DNA from: Polytrichum commune
Lineage: Eukaryota; Streptophyta; Polytrichopsida; Polytrichales; Polytrichaceae
NCBI GenBank assembly: GCA_950295325.1
Contig: OX485805.1
Location: 50,926,758-50,990,757 of the forward strand
DNA: 64,000 bases
Reading direction: 5' to 3'
Of this stretch, positions 25,996 through 38,945 are shown in pieces; positions within the stretch are counted from its first letter, which is position 1; each line of letters begins with the position of its first letter. The notes under the pieces were generated by a model. The model was given only the letters and a program-made list of their open reading frames with translations. It searched no databases and was not told the DNA's origin. A program made the position numbers and the translations under genes.

Positions 25996-26650
25996 CTGCA
26001 TATATTAATTTTGTGTTTTTTTTATTGTTGTATTTAAAGGGGAACATCACAATGAAAATTAAATTGTGAAAGCCCGAACTCTACGGAAATTTTTCGTTCT
26101 GAAAATTCAACTAAGAAAAGGGATGTCTTGAGAAAACGTAAAATCTCATGTTTGTCGAAATCTACTTTTCAAAATAAAATGAAATATGATTCGTATAATC
26201 GAAACCGCCAGGAAGGACGGTAATGCCAGCCGGCTCACGCGAAGGCTAAGCGGTTGGGAGAAGATTCTTTGTTGCACATTGGGCCTCACACCGCCGCTTC
26301 TGTTTGCTTTCTCCTCCGTTGTTCGATTCATGCCTACTCATGCCCACTTGGCATCATCATCAACAACATGATGTGAGAATCTTGCACAGTTGACATCAGA
26401 AAGAGTCAAGGTTTAGACATTTCAAATTTCAGAAGCTCCCTTCGAGGCGGGGCCCTTCTCTGGCACTGTGGCTGCGGACAAGACAACGGCGGCGATATGC
26501 CTCTTGGGGACTTGATATGGTGTTTCGGTCTTTACTTGAGAAGATGTTGAGCGAGCGCAAATGTGATAACTTGAGTCGGAGTTGCATAGAATTGGAAGGG
26601 TTTGGGAAATTTCCGTTTCAGGTCGTGTGGTGCAGACACCTTGAACTCTC

Positions 26651-29600
26651 ATGGCGCTCGCAATGGCAGTTACACTTTCGAATGCTCTCCATAGCTCTCC
26701 ATGCTGGCGACTTTCAACTTCATTTGGTCGCAATATTGCGGCCGCATCCAACGTGAGACTGGTGGTGGTCCGAGCTGGAGCCTCTAAAAAGCAGTCTAGC
26801 AGGACCTGACTTGCCGACAAATGTGCAGACCACAAGAAGCAGGGGAAGGATCTTACATTCTACTTAGACTGGATATTCAGGGGTTTGTTTGTCAATCATA
26901 ATGCTCAAGCTGTCGAGAAGTGATGGGCTAATTGCATGCTGATCGATCTCCTGGGAGACCGCACTCATCCCTTACATACCTCTGGAGTCCCTGCCATGGA
27001 AACAACGGCACTGGCACTCCAGGTGCTGGATGCGTCTGGAGCAGATATCATAGAGCTTGGAGTTCCTAACTCAGACACAATCGCTGATGGCCCTGTCATC
27101 CAGGCATGTTCTTAACCAAGCTAATTCCTGAACTCTGAATCGCCTCCCCTTTACTCGCATTGATGTCGTTGCCTTTGTTGTGTGCCCTATCCTGTAGAGC
27201 CGGTCTTGGCAGATCAAGGGCTCATCATGATCATGGGATAGGATGGATTATATCTTGCAGCTTGAAAATTCTAGTTGCAAATCTGTGATTCGTATTTCTC
27301 GGTGTCATGTGGAGAAAGTCATATATAGATAAAGTCATAAGATTAAGGCTTGAACAGCTACTCCTGGTAGACATGGTCACAATGATCACAATACAAGAAT
27401 TTCAGTCTAGTTTCAAGCGGTGCAGGTCAGAGCCTGTCAAGTAAAGCATTTCTGACTGCTCATGGCAGGCGTCTGCAACAAGGTCATTGAGAAAGGGCGC
27501 TTCTATGGACAAAGTTCTGACTATGTTAAGAGAGGTGAGAATACTGCTATAAAGCTCGATTTTAGGATATCTCCTGTTTCGTAAAAGAACAAACACAGAC
27601 GATTCGTCGTTATACACTTGATTCGTTGTTGCTTGTCACTGGCCGTGGACTTGAAGGTACAACTGTGAAATTTTCAGGAGGAACTGGTGGAGATTCTTAG
27701 TTATCGTGCATAACTTGGCAGCAACTAATTTCTGCCACAATTCTTCAAATTATGTGCAAAATTGGTGTTCACATTGAGTGTGATGCTCACGTTTTGTGAT
27801 TATCGCATCCTTCACCAATATGCATTCAAAACTGGTAAACCCGTTAAATTTCAGTGTTACACTTTTGTTTCAGAAGATGATCAGGTCACAGATAGGCCCA
27901 GTACAAACATTGTGAACCTTTCTCCCTTCAAAGTTGTCGAGGGCAAATGTTCCTGTTACTTGGGTGATTCTGCTTACGTATGTTAGACATCATTATTACA
28001 TGTAGTCTTGAACAGAGTCCTCAAAAGCTGCACCCTATTCTCCAATGACTAAGCTTTCACAAAGCAGAGGACAATAACCTCATACACCGTTCTCAATTTT
28101 GCAGGTGGTGCCGAAATTGGAAGCCACCAGTGGTGCTTTTCACATATTACCACCCAATTCTTCACCATGGCTTGAAGGCTTTTGTCAAGGCCATAAAAGA
28201 TTCTGGTGGATCCGGTACTGACATTGTGCTGGAATTGATATTATAAGATTAACTACAACCATACAGAATATCCTATAAATTCAATAATTATCTCTCAATG
28301 TTTTGATTTGTTCCCAGCATCTGTTCGTACAGATAAATCTTTCAACAAACTAGTGTTTCTGTAGTGATGTTCTGTTGGACGGAAGGTTCTCCCCTCATCA
28401 CTCTAATAGCCGGACAAAGAGGGGATATACAGTTCTTGAATAGAACCCTCCTCTCCGATCACCTCAAGCTATCAATGTCCAAAATTCATACTCTTCAACG
28501 TCAACTCCCGACCACCACCATCCGGTCGCTATCGGCAGGTATTCTCGATTAATAGAGAAACTGGAAACCAAAACCCACCCCTCCGAAACACCCCATGACT
28601 ATGAAAATGAACCTCGGTATTTTGTACACTAACCATGTGAAATTAGTTGGTAGATACCGCTAATAGTCTCATTCAAGGGATAACAAATTTTCATGTGTCA
28701 CTAACTCTCAATGGTCTCTCGGGGTTGTGAACTCGGACCTTCATGGCTGTCACACCACGGTACTTGTCAACTAGCTGACCCAGCCCCGAAGTACTCGCGC
28801 CCCATGTACTTGAGTGACACCCACTGCACTGCCTTTACTACCAGCCAAGGAAAACAATTGACCTGAATATCTTACATAGAGGCCACCCGTGAAAGGGAGA
28901 AATAGCCGCGGGCAAGGAGGCTCTTTATTCATATCTCTATACATACTTACTCCTTGAAGAGATGGCGTTTTATCTATCTATTTGATGAACTACAATCATA
29001 CAAGAAAGTCAATAATTAGCTCTCAATTTACTTTTTGTTCCCAGCATCTTATACAGATAAACATTTCAACAAACCAAAATATTTTGGTAGTGATGTTCTC
29101 TTGCTCATAAGTTAATTCGTAATATTGCAGGCCTGATAGTGCCGGACTTGCCAGTTGAAGGGACAGGAGAACTCGGGTAACTGTCTATTGCCTTTGGCCT
29201 TGAGCTTGTTAGTCACTTAAAAACTTGTTGGCTACTAATTACTTTCTGGTCCTTCTTCGTGTCACATGCTGGATTTCATCACTTCTGGTTGACCACCTGC
29301 CTGTTTTCCATTGTTGAATCTACAGGCAGTCTGAATTTAACAAAAGAGCTAACTATAATGATCTCAGGTGTTCATCAAATTGTTGTTTGTCTAGATACTG
29401 ATGGCATCACCTACGACATCCAAAGATCGGATTGGAGTGATTGCAAATGCATCCAGAGGTTGTCTTATTGGTGAATATAGAATTTATTCATGAGCTGATT
29501 TTGGTTAGAGAGTTTTGTGACCAATCTTCCTCTAGCAGCTGACTTCTTTGAGGAAAATAAACCAAGTCACAAAATGCGGACATGTAGATGTTGGGTTAGA

Positions 29601-30700
29601 GATTTCTCAGCTAACAAGAGCATTTTTAAAATGTAGTTGTATCACAAAAGGACTTTCAAGTCAAGGATCTCAATTTACTAGAAATACTTTAGGGTATAGT
29701 GAGAAGTCTATATATATCCTATCTCTGACTAAATTAAATTTCAATGTGGTCAACCTTTCTGATTCCCCCCCCCCCCCCCATCCCTCATGTAAGTAGAGTA
29801 CATGATTCTAAGAGTGGAAATGGAGCATAAATTTGGGTTTGGCAATCTGCAGGTAAGCTGTACTGGCGTTACAGGGGCATACTCTTTGGTCCAAATTGGT
29901 GTGAAGGGTCTTTTGGAAGAAGTCAAGCAGGGATTTGTATAACAAACACTATCCTGAGGTTATAATTCTCTTGATACTTTGTCTCCCTTTGAGTGCTGCA
30001 CATTTTCTAGAGTAGAGAAGGTTCCTGTTTTCATTTTCTGAAGGTCCCAGGTTTTGTAAGCTAGTTCTACTTTCCTAAAGTGTTCTATTCGAGTGACCAA
30101 ATTGTGAACGTTATTAAACTGTCATTGAAAATTTTCTCATGATATGTGAATAAAGTGCTCAAGCTAATTGCAGGCGACTGACAAGCCAATAGCTGTTGGG
30201 TTGGCATTTCAACTCCAGACCAAGCTGCCCAAGTAAGATTTGCACTCCTTACTTTCCTGGAGTAGTTTTCTTAACCTACAGTCTAAGCACTGATCCCCAA
30301 ATTTTTGGAAAATTTTGGTCCTTGAGGAATTAGTTTCTGCAATCAAATGAGAGACCAAAGAGCATTTCAGGATTTAGAACAAATCTCTGAAGATTTGGAC
30401 TTCATTACTGTATTTGCCTTATTCCTTTACTCACTCACCAAGTCAATATTTACTCAGTCAGTAAGATTACTTGTAATTTGGCAATTGGTGTGAAGAAGTG
30501 TCAAAATCTAACCATCTAAGATAGGGTATGTTCTGTAGGTAATGATCGTGAAAATGTATCAAAGTACTCATGAGGTCAACGTGGTGTGGGGTGCAGATCA
30601 TCCAGTGGGGGGCAGATGAGGTGATTGTAGGCATTGCCATGGTCAAAGCTCTAGGAGAGGCTGAAACGGCCAAAGAGGGTCTGGTTCTATGTCCAGGAAG
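26651..30700 (+). pseudogene. TSA: Tryptophan synthase alpha chain (TSA/IGL-like), intron-containing pseudogene
   Basis: The enzyme family cleaves indole-3-glycerol phosphate to indole in plastids. Exon 1 (26651) gives MALAMAVTLSNALHSS, a serine/alanine-rich transit peptide, then a TGA at 26809 immediately before LADKCADHKKQGK, where Gly is expected. Next come ALIPYI with a nearby frameshift, [20 protein letters not shown] and GPVIQ (26960-27103); ASATRSLRKGASMDKVLTML (27469-27533); PVVLFTYYHPILHHGLKAF (about 28110-28215); GLIVPDLPVEGTGEL (29132); SPTTSKDRIGVIANASRG (about 29400-29470); VSCTGVTGAYSLVQIG (29853); ATDKPIAVG with a one-base loss before TPDQAAQ (30174-30235); and IIQWGADEVIVG (30597). 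Order and introns are kept, so this is a DNA-level copy or a dead locus, not a retrocopy. At least four disruptions are visible. Confidence 0.88.
28246..29102. repeat. Duplicated 120-bp segment flanking a 600-bp insertion in a TSA intron
   Basis: The segment 28246-28372 (AACTACAACCATACA, TCAATAATTA, TTTGTTCCCAGCATCT, GTAGTGATGTTCT) recurs at about 28985-29102 in the same orientation. The roughly 600 bases between carry no gene. A tandem duplication or an insertion with long flanking repeats would explain it. Confidence 0.7.
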
Positions 30701-30712
30701 AACTGGCAGTTA

Positions 30713-30915
30713 GTTACAGATGAACCGGTTGAGTTTGAGAAATACCCGGTTGAAGTTGGAGACTTAAGGAGAATTACCGATCATTTTGATGAATCTATAT
30801 AATAAACCTCAAATCAATGAAGAAAATTTGGAAAATGTCAACATGCAACCGGCTGGACTTAGAATCACTAGGATCTTGACCGACTATGCCCAAAAACTTC
30901 CCGGGCACTAGTCTG
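30713..30915 (+). repeat. Dispersed 205-bp repeat, copy B, 3' of the TSA pseudogene
   Basis: Starts TTACAGATGAACCGGTTGAG and ends CCCAAAAACTTCCCGGGCAC. It lies about a dozen bases beyond the last recognisable TSA exon, in the same orientation as copy A, so the pseudogene is bracketed by direct repeats. Confidence 0.85.
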
Positions 30916-31598
30916 GTTGCACTTGAGAAACTCACTCATATTATTAAATCTTCCTCACTTAGATAACATGCCTTCAATCTCGGGGGGTGCACTGTACTAA
31001 ACATGTACGAATATACGTGAGTGCACAGGAGGGGTATTGATTTGGACCTTGCCGTATTACGTATACATAAGGTATACATGTTATAATTTGTAGTTACGTA
31101 CATATATGGAAGGCCTTTAAAAAGTATACAATAATTTTACTTGTATGGTATTGTTATTATACTGCATATCATAAGTTTTCATATTGGATGAAATTAGGAT
31201 GAACTAGGATTAACGATTTTCGTTAGCAACCTTATAGGGTAGTATGAACCATGTACAAGGTGTCAAGGTAATATCGGGAAAACACTACTAGAGATTGTGT
31301 ACAATCTAGACATATAACAAGACATTTATTGAAGTAAACAAAGACGTGACCTAATAGCATATATTACTAGAAAGTATGTTGTCTACGACATGTCTTGGGG
31401 GACCATGCCCTACACCCCATGGATTGTCTATTTGGACATAGCCAATATGTTTAGGACCATTGCTTATGATGTCTAAATATACTAAAAGTTTTACGGGCTC
31501 CAAACTAAATTATTACTTAACGTTAAAGTGTGCCACATAGAGGCCTTAGCCACTAAGCCAACACTCCGCGCATAATATATTAGAAGTATTTAAAACAT

Positions 31599-33060
31599 TT
31601 GTATATAGAGACGCCAAGTTACTCTTTATTTTTTATTAACTGTACACAATATAATATCAACTATGTACGGCATATATTATTTACCGTCTATTATTTACTG
31701 CTTATAATTTATTATCCAATATTTGTTGTATGTTGCCTATTATTTATTATTAAGTGTCTTGTATTTGCTATTTACTGCCTCGTATTTACTGTCTATATTA
31801 TCATATTTACTATATACTGCCTAATATTCATTATTTATAGTTTATTAGTTTGTATTTTTTGTATTTTTTATTTTTTATTTTTTATTTTTAGTATGTTATT
31901 ATTATCTATTGTATATAGTATAGTATTTATTATTTATGATATGATATTTATTATTTATTATTTATAGTATACTATTACTATTAATGGTATGATGTTTATT
32001 ATTCTTTATTCTTTATTTTTTATCTTTATTCTTTATTATTTTCAGTATGTTATTATTATCTATTGTATATAGTTTATTATTTATTATTTATAGTATGATA
32101 TTTAATTTTCAATATTCATAGTATATTAGTACTATTAATGGTCTTCTATTTATTATTTATAGTATTTTATTAGGGAATTGTTAAAACCACCACGCCCTTT
32201 GTTAATGCCACCACGCTCGTGATTTGTAGTCACGTCATTTGGGATTTTACGCGCGATGTCAGAGTATCTTAAATTAAACTAATCTCTTGGCGGGCCGGAC
32301 GAGGGCCGCTATATGAACCATTTATGGCGGGGGAAGATCTTTACTATACGCGGGCCGGTTCTAGGGGGGCGGACATTGGTGGGGCTCACTTATGCCGTCG
32401 GCCTCATGTCTTATTTCGGGGAGCCCACCTTTAGGCTCTTGTTGGGCTAGGCGGACTCGGTGGCTACGTGGCTACGTGGCTAGGCGGATTAGGCAACTAA
32501 GTATAATTCCTTTCTAGGCCTACTTATTACTAAATAACTAGTTGCTTAGGCCTACTTACTACTTAATAACTAGTTGGTTAGGCCTACTTACTACTAATTA
32601 ACTAGTTGCTTAGGCCTACTTACTACTAATTAACTAGTTGCTTAGGCCTACTTACTACTTATTAACTTCTTGGTTAGGCCTACTTACTACTAATAAGTAG
32701 TTCGTTAGTCTTACTGAAATAAGACATGAGGCCGACGGCATAAGTGAGCCCCACCAATGTCCGCCCTCCTAGAACCGGCCTTAAAATCTCAAATGACGTG
32801 ACTACAAATCACGAGCGTGGTGACATTAACAAAAGGCGTGGTGGTTTTAACAATTCCCTTTTATTATTATCTACTTTATATAATATATTATTTATTATTT
32901 TCAATATGTTATTCTTATTTATTATATGTAGTATATTATTTACTATTTACGGTCTAATATTTATTATTTTGTTATATTAGTTCTATTAATGATGTGCTAT
33001 TCTTATTTACTATTTATTTTATTTTATTTTATTATTAACGGACTTTTATTTATTATATAC
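31599..33060. repeat. TTATTTATTATT low-complexity region
   Basis: Long runs of degenerate TTATTTA/TTTATTAT/TATAGTATG repeats occupy 31599-32165 and 32863-33060, interrupted by the nested element at 32173-32858. A 122-residue frame here is rich in Ile, Leu, Phe and Tyr only because of the repeat and is not taken as a gene. Confidence 0.85.
32173..32858. mobile_element. Foldback element with nested inverted repeats and 32-bp internal tandem repeats
   Basis: Outer inverted repeats of about 78 bases, nearly identical, begin GGGAATTGTTAAAACCACC and include CACGCTCGTGATTTGTAGTC. An 8-bp flank, TTTTATTA, is present at both sides (32165-32172, 32859-32866), though this is weak evidence in AT-repeat DNA. 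A second inverted pair (32354-32417 and 32716-32780, AGAACCGGCC ends) sits inside. The centre has about six copies of a 32-base unit with GGCCTACTTACTACT and AACTAGTTG. It has no coding capacity. Confidence 0.85.
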
Positions 33061-33755
33061 TGGAAATTGTCTACTATTTACTGTGTACATGATTTTCCAC
33101 ATACGTGCTAAAAATTCCCGACCATAATTCACACAATCTATTGGGCAAATTGTCTGATTGTTTATAAGACGATGTGAGTCGTCCTATAAACAACATCGGG
33201 GCGTCAATGTGTCCACAATGACTATTTTCCAACACTTATGCTAGAAACATGTCGATTTCCTTTTTTTCATGAAGTGTTGGTCCAATAAGCACATGCTTGC
33301 TAAAACACTGTACTAAAAACCTTTGTTTTTCTTGTAGTGAAAGAGGCAGTATTGGGGTTTTGAAATGATCTTACTGATCATTTGATGGTAGACTTAGAAA
33401 CAATAATTGTATTGGCTACAATGACATATATTGGTGAATCAAATATTTATGAGTTACATCCGGGAGATAAAAAAGTTTTCAACATCTTTGTTGATAAAAG
33501 CTAGGATATTTTGTTATACATATTATAGGCGTTGGTTATTGTTCAAAAGTGTATTTGTATACTTATGTTAATGACTATATATGAATGGATGTTTTTTTGT
33601 GTATATATATTGGCACTTGTATATTTATTGTTGCAATTGTATGTGTATTACTTCATTTCACAAAAAATAACTTGTATATAGGAGGTTTTTAGAGTATGCA
33701 GTAAACGCACGTGATTCTAGGTTTTAATGAAAGGTGCACCCCCCGAGCCTTCAAT

Positions 33756-36700
33756 GTGGACAGCAGACAACATATGTATCTCTAACTGAGCAGAGCATTT
33801 AAAAGTCACTGCATGTCAATCTCTTCAGGAACGGTGAAGATTTGTATTATTAAGCATGCATTAATTGTCTTCTACAGTCCTACCTCTTTGATATGACACG
33901 TTTGGGAAACAAGAAAATCGTCGTATTATTGAGGTGTCACAGATTCATAATATGACAAATTGGACCTCTTTGACATGATAAGAAGGTACTTCATGAAAAC
34001 ACACATTAGATATTTTGTCACATAAGCAAAATCAATCTTTTTACAAATGTCTTTACAAATAGGCAAATTTCTCTCATGAAATCCATGTGAACTTGAAGAA
34101 GTATTCAACATTTCATTGATATTGACACTTCAAATTAGCAACATATATCTTATTGAGCTTCTCTGATATGGTCTATAATTGGTTTGGCACAAAATAATCC
34201 TAAAAATAAATGTCAAAATCTTTTGAAAATGATAGACGCATTTTGCCCAAAATTAATTAATTTACCCTCACACATTTGCCAGAATATGGTAAATCCTCTC
34301 TTTACACAAACCTATGTAGTGTCAATAATGCATTGTGGAGAATTAGATGGAGGGGTTCACATTATATTTCAAGTCGTTCATAGTCATCCCAAAGAATATG
34401 GGTTGACATGATTGCAAGACTGTGTACTAAGAACTTGATCTATATCCTCAATAAATTTTCAAACCTTAATTCCACATAGAAGAAGCACTTATTTGGGATT
34501 GTATCCAACTAGAGAAAGTTGGTAGATGAAGTACTACATCCAACAAAAACTTTATGATTTGAAAATTTCATGCAAAAGGTATGAACGAATTTTAGCAAGC
34601 ACTTTTGAGAAGTGAAGAAGTTTGAAAAGAAAATGTGCTATGAGGAAATGTTTGGAGCTTGATTGTGGTAAGGAGATTTTTTCTTTTTGAAGTTGTGTCG
34701 AACTAATAAATCTTAGATAATCAAACATAATACTGAGTTGCCTTTAACAAAAACAATTGCAATTTGAAGTTGTTATACAAAAGATGTGGACAAATACATA
34801 CAAGAGGACTACCGGAGCTTCACCTCTCAAGTTTACATATCCCACATGGATTGTGGACACCACATGGAGAGGAGTTATATACTAAAACTTATCACCAATA
34901 TAATGCACAATGTCAACACCTTATCCCTATTAATATTGTGAACTAGCCAAAATTGTAAACGTGTGATATGAAAAGTGTTGAGATTTTTTTAAATTTATTA
35001 TTTTGAAGTGGCACACTTATTTTTGGCACATTAAATAATTATTTGCCACAACCATGCCGGACCCGCTATCAACCTACGGTATGCAAATCAAAAAGATCAA
35101 ATCAACACTAACCTCGGAATGTGCAAAAGTAGATCGTTGTCTTGAAATCAACTTCTAAAAGTCAACCATGCTTCAAATGCTCATAACTTTGCCAATATAA
35201 CTTGAAATTGGACAAAACTACCATCAAAAAAGGTGAAAATTCAAGAGCTTTCCAACAATATGCAGATCCAAGCAATCCGGTAAAAAATTGAGTTCAAAAT
35301 GCTAGAAAATAGGTTGTGCACCTTGGTTTAGGGTTTAGGTGAAAAACTCGTGCAAAAGAGATAGAAGCTAATGAGTCTCTGGATTAGATTTTGAGATAGA
35401 CAACCTCTCTTAGTTCCCATGTTTTAGCATCACTTTACATTAAAGAAGAATTTATCCACATCTCATATGTGAAGTATACATAAACTTAACATTAACTACG
35501 TACTCGTACATGTGTGGGCATTACCATATATGCATTTATTACCTTTATCTTATGACATTTAAGGGGTTCAAGAGGGGGGTATTAACAATGTCACGGTCGT
35601 ATCATAGAGGTAGATTTTAACTAGAAAGTTCGATTTACAAACTTTGTGTCATCATATCGAGGTTGTTGTATTATTGAGTGTCGTATAAAAGACGTAGGAC
35701 TATACTAGCAAGTTGCTATCCAAAGACATGCCTTCTCTTTAAGACAAACATTCAGGGGGGAAAGGAAAATAAAAGAACAGAAAAGAAAAAGGATTGTGCA
35801 CGACTACTATGGATGTGGTTAAGCAACCAATCTGTCATGCCCCGATCACACCACAATATCCGTTTGGTTCTGACCCTGAAATCGCTGAAGATTATGTTAA
35901 GAAATAGATGTTGGCCCAGCACTTTTCACACTATTCCAACCGAAGATGCCGACGAGTGGTGTCAGAAGAGGTCAGTGTGATCAGCCCCAGTGAGTATGAG
36001 CACGTATGCAGTGGCTGAAGCTTGTGTTGCACATGTGGGGATGGAGTGCGAAAACAACCAAGCGTATCCAGTGAATGAAGATCCCATTGTGGTGAATGTG
36101 CTTTTCAATCACATCAGGAGTTGTGAAATATATCCTATGAGTATATCCACAGTGGACTCCAAACGCACATGTTTTCGATGCAAAAAATATATATATTTGC
36201 GCAAAGGCCTTTTAGCCCACGTGGAACTATATATATCTGAAACTAGGCTCCACACCGTCATCTGCTGACATGTATATTCTTATATCTGAGTTGGCGAGGC
36301 CGCTTAATTACTTGCATATTGCTCCACATGTTCATTTATACACACACTACACTGCCGGCCTTCACTTGTTATCTGAAACAAACGAAGGTGGATGCCAAAC
36401 AAGACGTCGACACTACATCACGTGCAAGATTCAGCCTTCATGAAACACTAGAGTAAGAGAGACTTCTGAAGGACATACACGTCAATGGTACACCATTTAT
36501 TTCCAATGTTGCGGGCACTGAAATAGTGTGGATAACAAGGTGTTGCAAAACGTGAGGCAAAATTCATGTTGGTCTCTAAATTAGTGTGGTCCACACCCAG
36601 GGGGGGTGAACTCTTTTGTAAAATAAATCAACCCCGGCCTTTTGTTCATGTCAAATCTAACTCTTGATTCATGTTGACATACATACATAATAAGCTTTTG

Positions 36701-37592
36701 GGACATTATTGTCTTTGTAAATATATCACTTCTATCATTCAAATAGAAATATCTTAAAATACACCTAGCACAATAGTATTTTGATTTCTGTAGTGTTCAT
36801 TTTTTAAGCATATTCGTCGAAACTTGTGAGAAGGGGTTTGAGACTCTGGAGGATTCTCTCAATCTTGCTCTTGCTCATTCATGTCATTATAATTATTATC
36901 CACCAATACATGCATATTTCATAAAATATTTGATTGGTAATACAAGCGGCGTCATCTTTACATTTCGAATGTAATGCGGTTGACCTATAAACTGGATGAT
37001 GACAATAAACAATTAAACTTCTATAGTCATGAGTTACAACTCAAGGGGTGCACCTTTCAAAAAAAAATCTAGAATCACGTGTGTTCGCAACACATTCTAT
37101 AATAATGGTAACACAACCTTTACTGCTCATTCTCCTCTCAATGCTACTGGCTCCTCATCATCCTCCCTATCGGGCTACCAAGCTACCAATTATAGTATAT
37201 CACCAATTATCATCACCCATTGCTACTACCACCAATTCCTTTATTATATCCTAGGTTTATATCCATACTTGAAGTTGCTACTGGCCTTTTCCTCCTACCG
37301 GTATTGACCCTCCCTAGTCAACTACCTTTAATCCCTCCTTGTCATTACTTGATGCTCCTTCTTAATATGACTATCTTACTCCAACCACTCATGTAGTAGG
37401 GTAAGTATGGCAGAAGGTAGTTAACCCCATGAAAAATGTTCCAAACCCTTTCAGTAGTTAGAATATCCTTGTCGCAATACCTTATTAATTTCTCATACCT
37501 TGCTCCCGATATATAGTAGAAACCTATTACCAGATCTCCCCCTCGCTACATTATTATCAACCTTGCTTCTATTACTCCATTCCATTGCTAAG
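33756..37592. other. Intergenic region, no recognised gene
   Basis: None of the short frames (for example 34184-34411, 35678-35980, 35990-36268) resembles a known protein. A lone copy of the end sequence of the 30979-33747 family appears at 37042-37084 (CTCAAGGGGTGCACCTTTC and AATCACGTG), and a similar GGGGGGTGAACTC word at about 36602. I read these as fragments of that MITE family. Confidence 0.45.
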
Positions 37593-37716
37593 AACACCAT
37601 ATTCGAAATTTTGGGAGATTTCCAGTCTCCCAATTTGATGACAGTTTAGGTCGACTCAACCTAAACTGTATTTTCCCAAAATCATGGAATTTTCCCAAAA
37701 TTTCGAATATGGTGTT
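37593..37716. mobile_element. 124-bp palindromic MITE
   Basis: Arms AACACCATATTCGAAATTTT and the complementary right arm ending ATTTCGAATATGGTGTT form a near-complete hairpin. An inner perfect palindrome is built from ACAGTTTAGGT and ACCTAAACTGT separated by a few bases. TAAG is present at both flanks, consistent with a 3- or 4-bp target duplication. Confidence 0.75.
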
Positions 37717-38352
37717 TAAGGAGTTGCAGTTCTAAGTAAGCATGTGAAGACCTCGTTCATTGGACTAAATTCTTTACCATTACCGAATATCATTCAAGCC
37801 ATGAAATAATGTTATTTTCCTAACCCTTCCTTAAGTCAAGACATCCACATACCCATAAAATCCTTCTTGATACACATACTACAAAAATCTTCAACACCTT
37901 CCTTTAAATTGGTAATTGAACCAGCACCCTCATACAAAATTGAGTCACCCCAGTGTGAGGCCAAACCACCCACCCTTAAGCGTCCTAGTCCGGGTGAGGG
38001 AGTGGGGATCACAGTCATATTAACCTAGCTAAATCATTCCAATGTCATTAATTTCCATTGCATTTCATATCAATGTTGGACACCCCAATTCATTCCATAA
38101 CAAGGTTACAAGTGTTAAGAAACACTCTTCTCCGTAATGGCACTACTAGCGTCCCCAATTACAATCCCACACAACTCAACCACAAATCCACCCCCCTAAT
38201 TCCACCTACTAATGCCTTGTAGTCACCTAGTTTGCTAATGAACTAGCTATCTAATTACTATTAGGTCATAATCCACTTCATCAACTAGCACCTAGTCTAA
38301 TGTAAATCTACGGCTCCTCCCCTTATATCACTTCAATCCTTCACCCAAAATC

Positions 38353-38715
38353 CTTTGTCCTCGGCAGCTGCCTCAACCAGAAGCCTTGAACCTTGGTCGT
38401 TGGCCTCAACCAGAAGCCTTGAACCTTCGGCAGTCTGCCTCACCAGAAGCCTTTGCCTTAGGCCGTCTGCCTCAACCATAAGCCTTGAACCTTAGGAAGC
38501 TCCCTCAACCAAAAGCCTTGAACCTTAGGCCGTTGGCCTCAACCATAAGCCTTGAACCTTGGGCCGTTGGCTTCAACCAGAAGCCTTGAACCTTGGGCCG
38601 TTGGCCTCAACCAGAAGCCTTTGCCCTCGGTAGTCTGCCTCAACTAGAAGCCTTGAACCTTCGGCAACTCCCTCACCAGAATCCTTGCCTTCGGCAGTTG
38701 ACCTCAACCGAATCC
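38353..38715. repeat. 34-bp minisatellite, about 10-11 units
   Basis: The unit is close to CTTGAACCTTGGGCCGTTGG followed by CCTCAACCAGAAGC. Variants replace the middle with CGGCAGTCTG, CGGCAACTC or AGGAAGCTC. Substitutions between units show an old array. No extended frame crosses it in a way suggesting a repeat protein. Confidence 0.9.
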
Positions 38716-38859
38716 TTATTAATCCCACTAAGCCCTTCCTAATTCCACTAATTTTCCAAACCCCCTACCTAATTTCCCTACTTCACTTCACTAATTCCCT
38801 TCAACCTCCTTACCTAATTCACACATTTTTTCCTAGCTCTAAGAGCTCTAGATCCTCAA

Positions 38860-38945
38860 GAAGAAGAAGAAGAAGAAGAAGAAGAAGAAGAAGAAGAAGA
38901 GAGAGAGAAGAGAGGAGGATAGGAGAGAAGAGGAGAGGAGAGGGA
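38860..38945. repeat. (AAG)n / (GA)n microsatellite
   Basis: About 13 uninterrupted AAG triplets run into GAGAGA/GAGGA-rich purine sequence. The Arg-rich frame over it (38685-39008) is a by-product. Confidence 0.95.

Larger units (their letters stand above)
30979..33747. mobile_element. 2.8-kb DNA element with CTCGGGGGGTGCAC ends and 8-bp duplication
   Basis: Left end CTCGGGGGGTGCAC at 30979. The right end is the exact complement, GTGCACCCCCCGAG, ending at 33747. Both sides are flanked by CCTTCAAT (30971-30978 and 33748-33755), a perfect 8-bp target duplication. The interior has AT-rich simple repeats and a nested foldback element, and no transposase. The duplication length suggests a hAT- or P-like mechanism, but the family is not assigned. 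The short element at 61247-61531 has nearly the same ends. Confidence 0.85.

Noticed and set aside
26422..26835. A 137-residue minus-strand gene
   Set aside because: It is the shadow of the TSA transit-peptide exon on the plus strand.
31599..31967. A 122-residue hydrophobic membrane protein
   Set aside because: It is a product of TTATTTATT simple repeats with no start context or homology.
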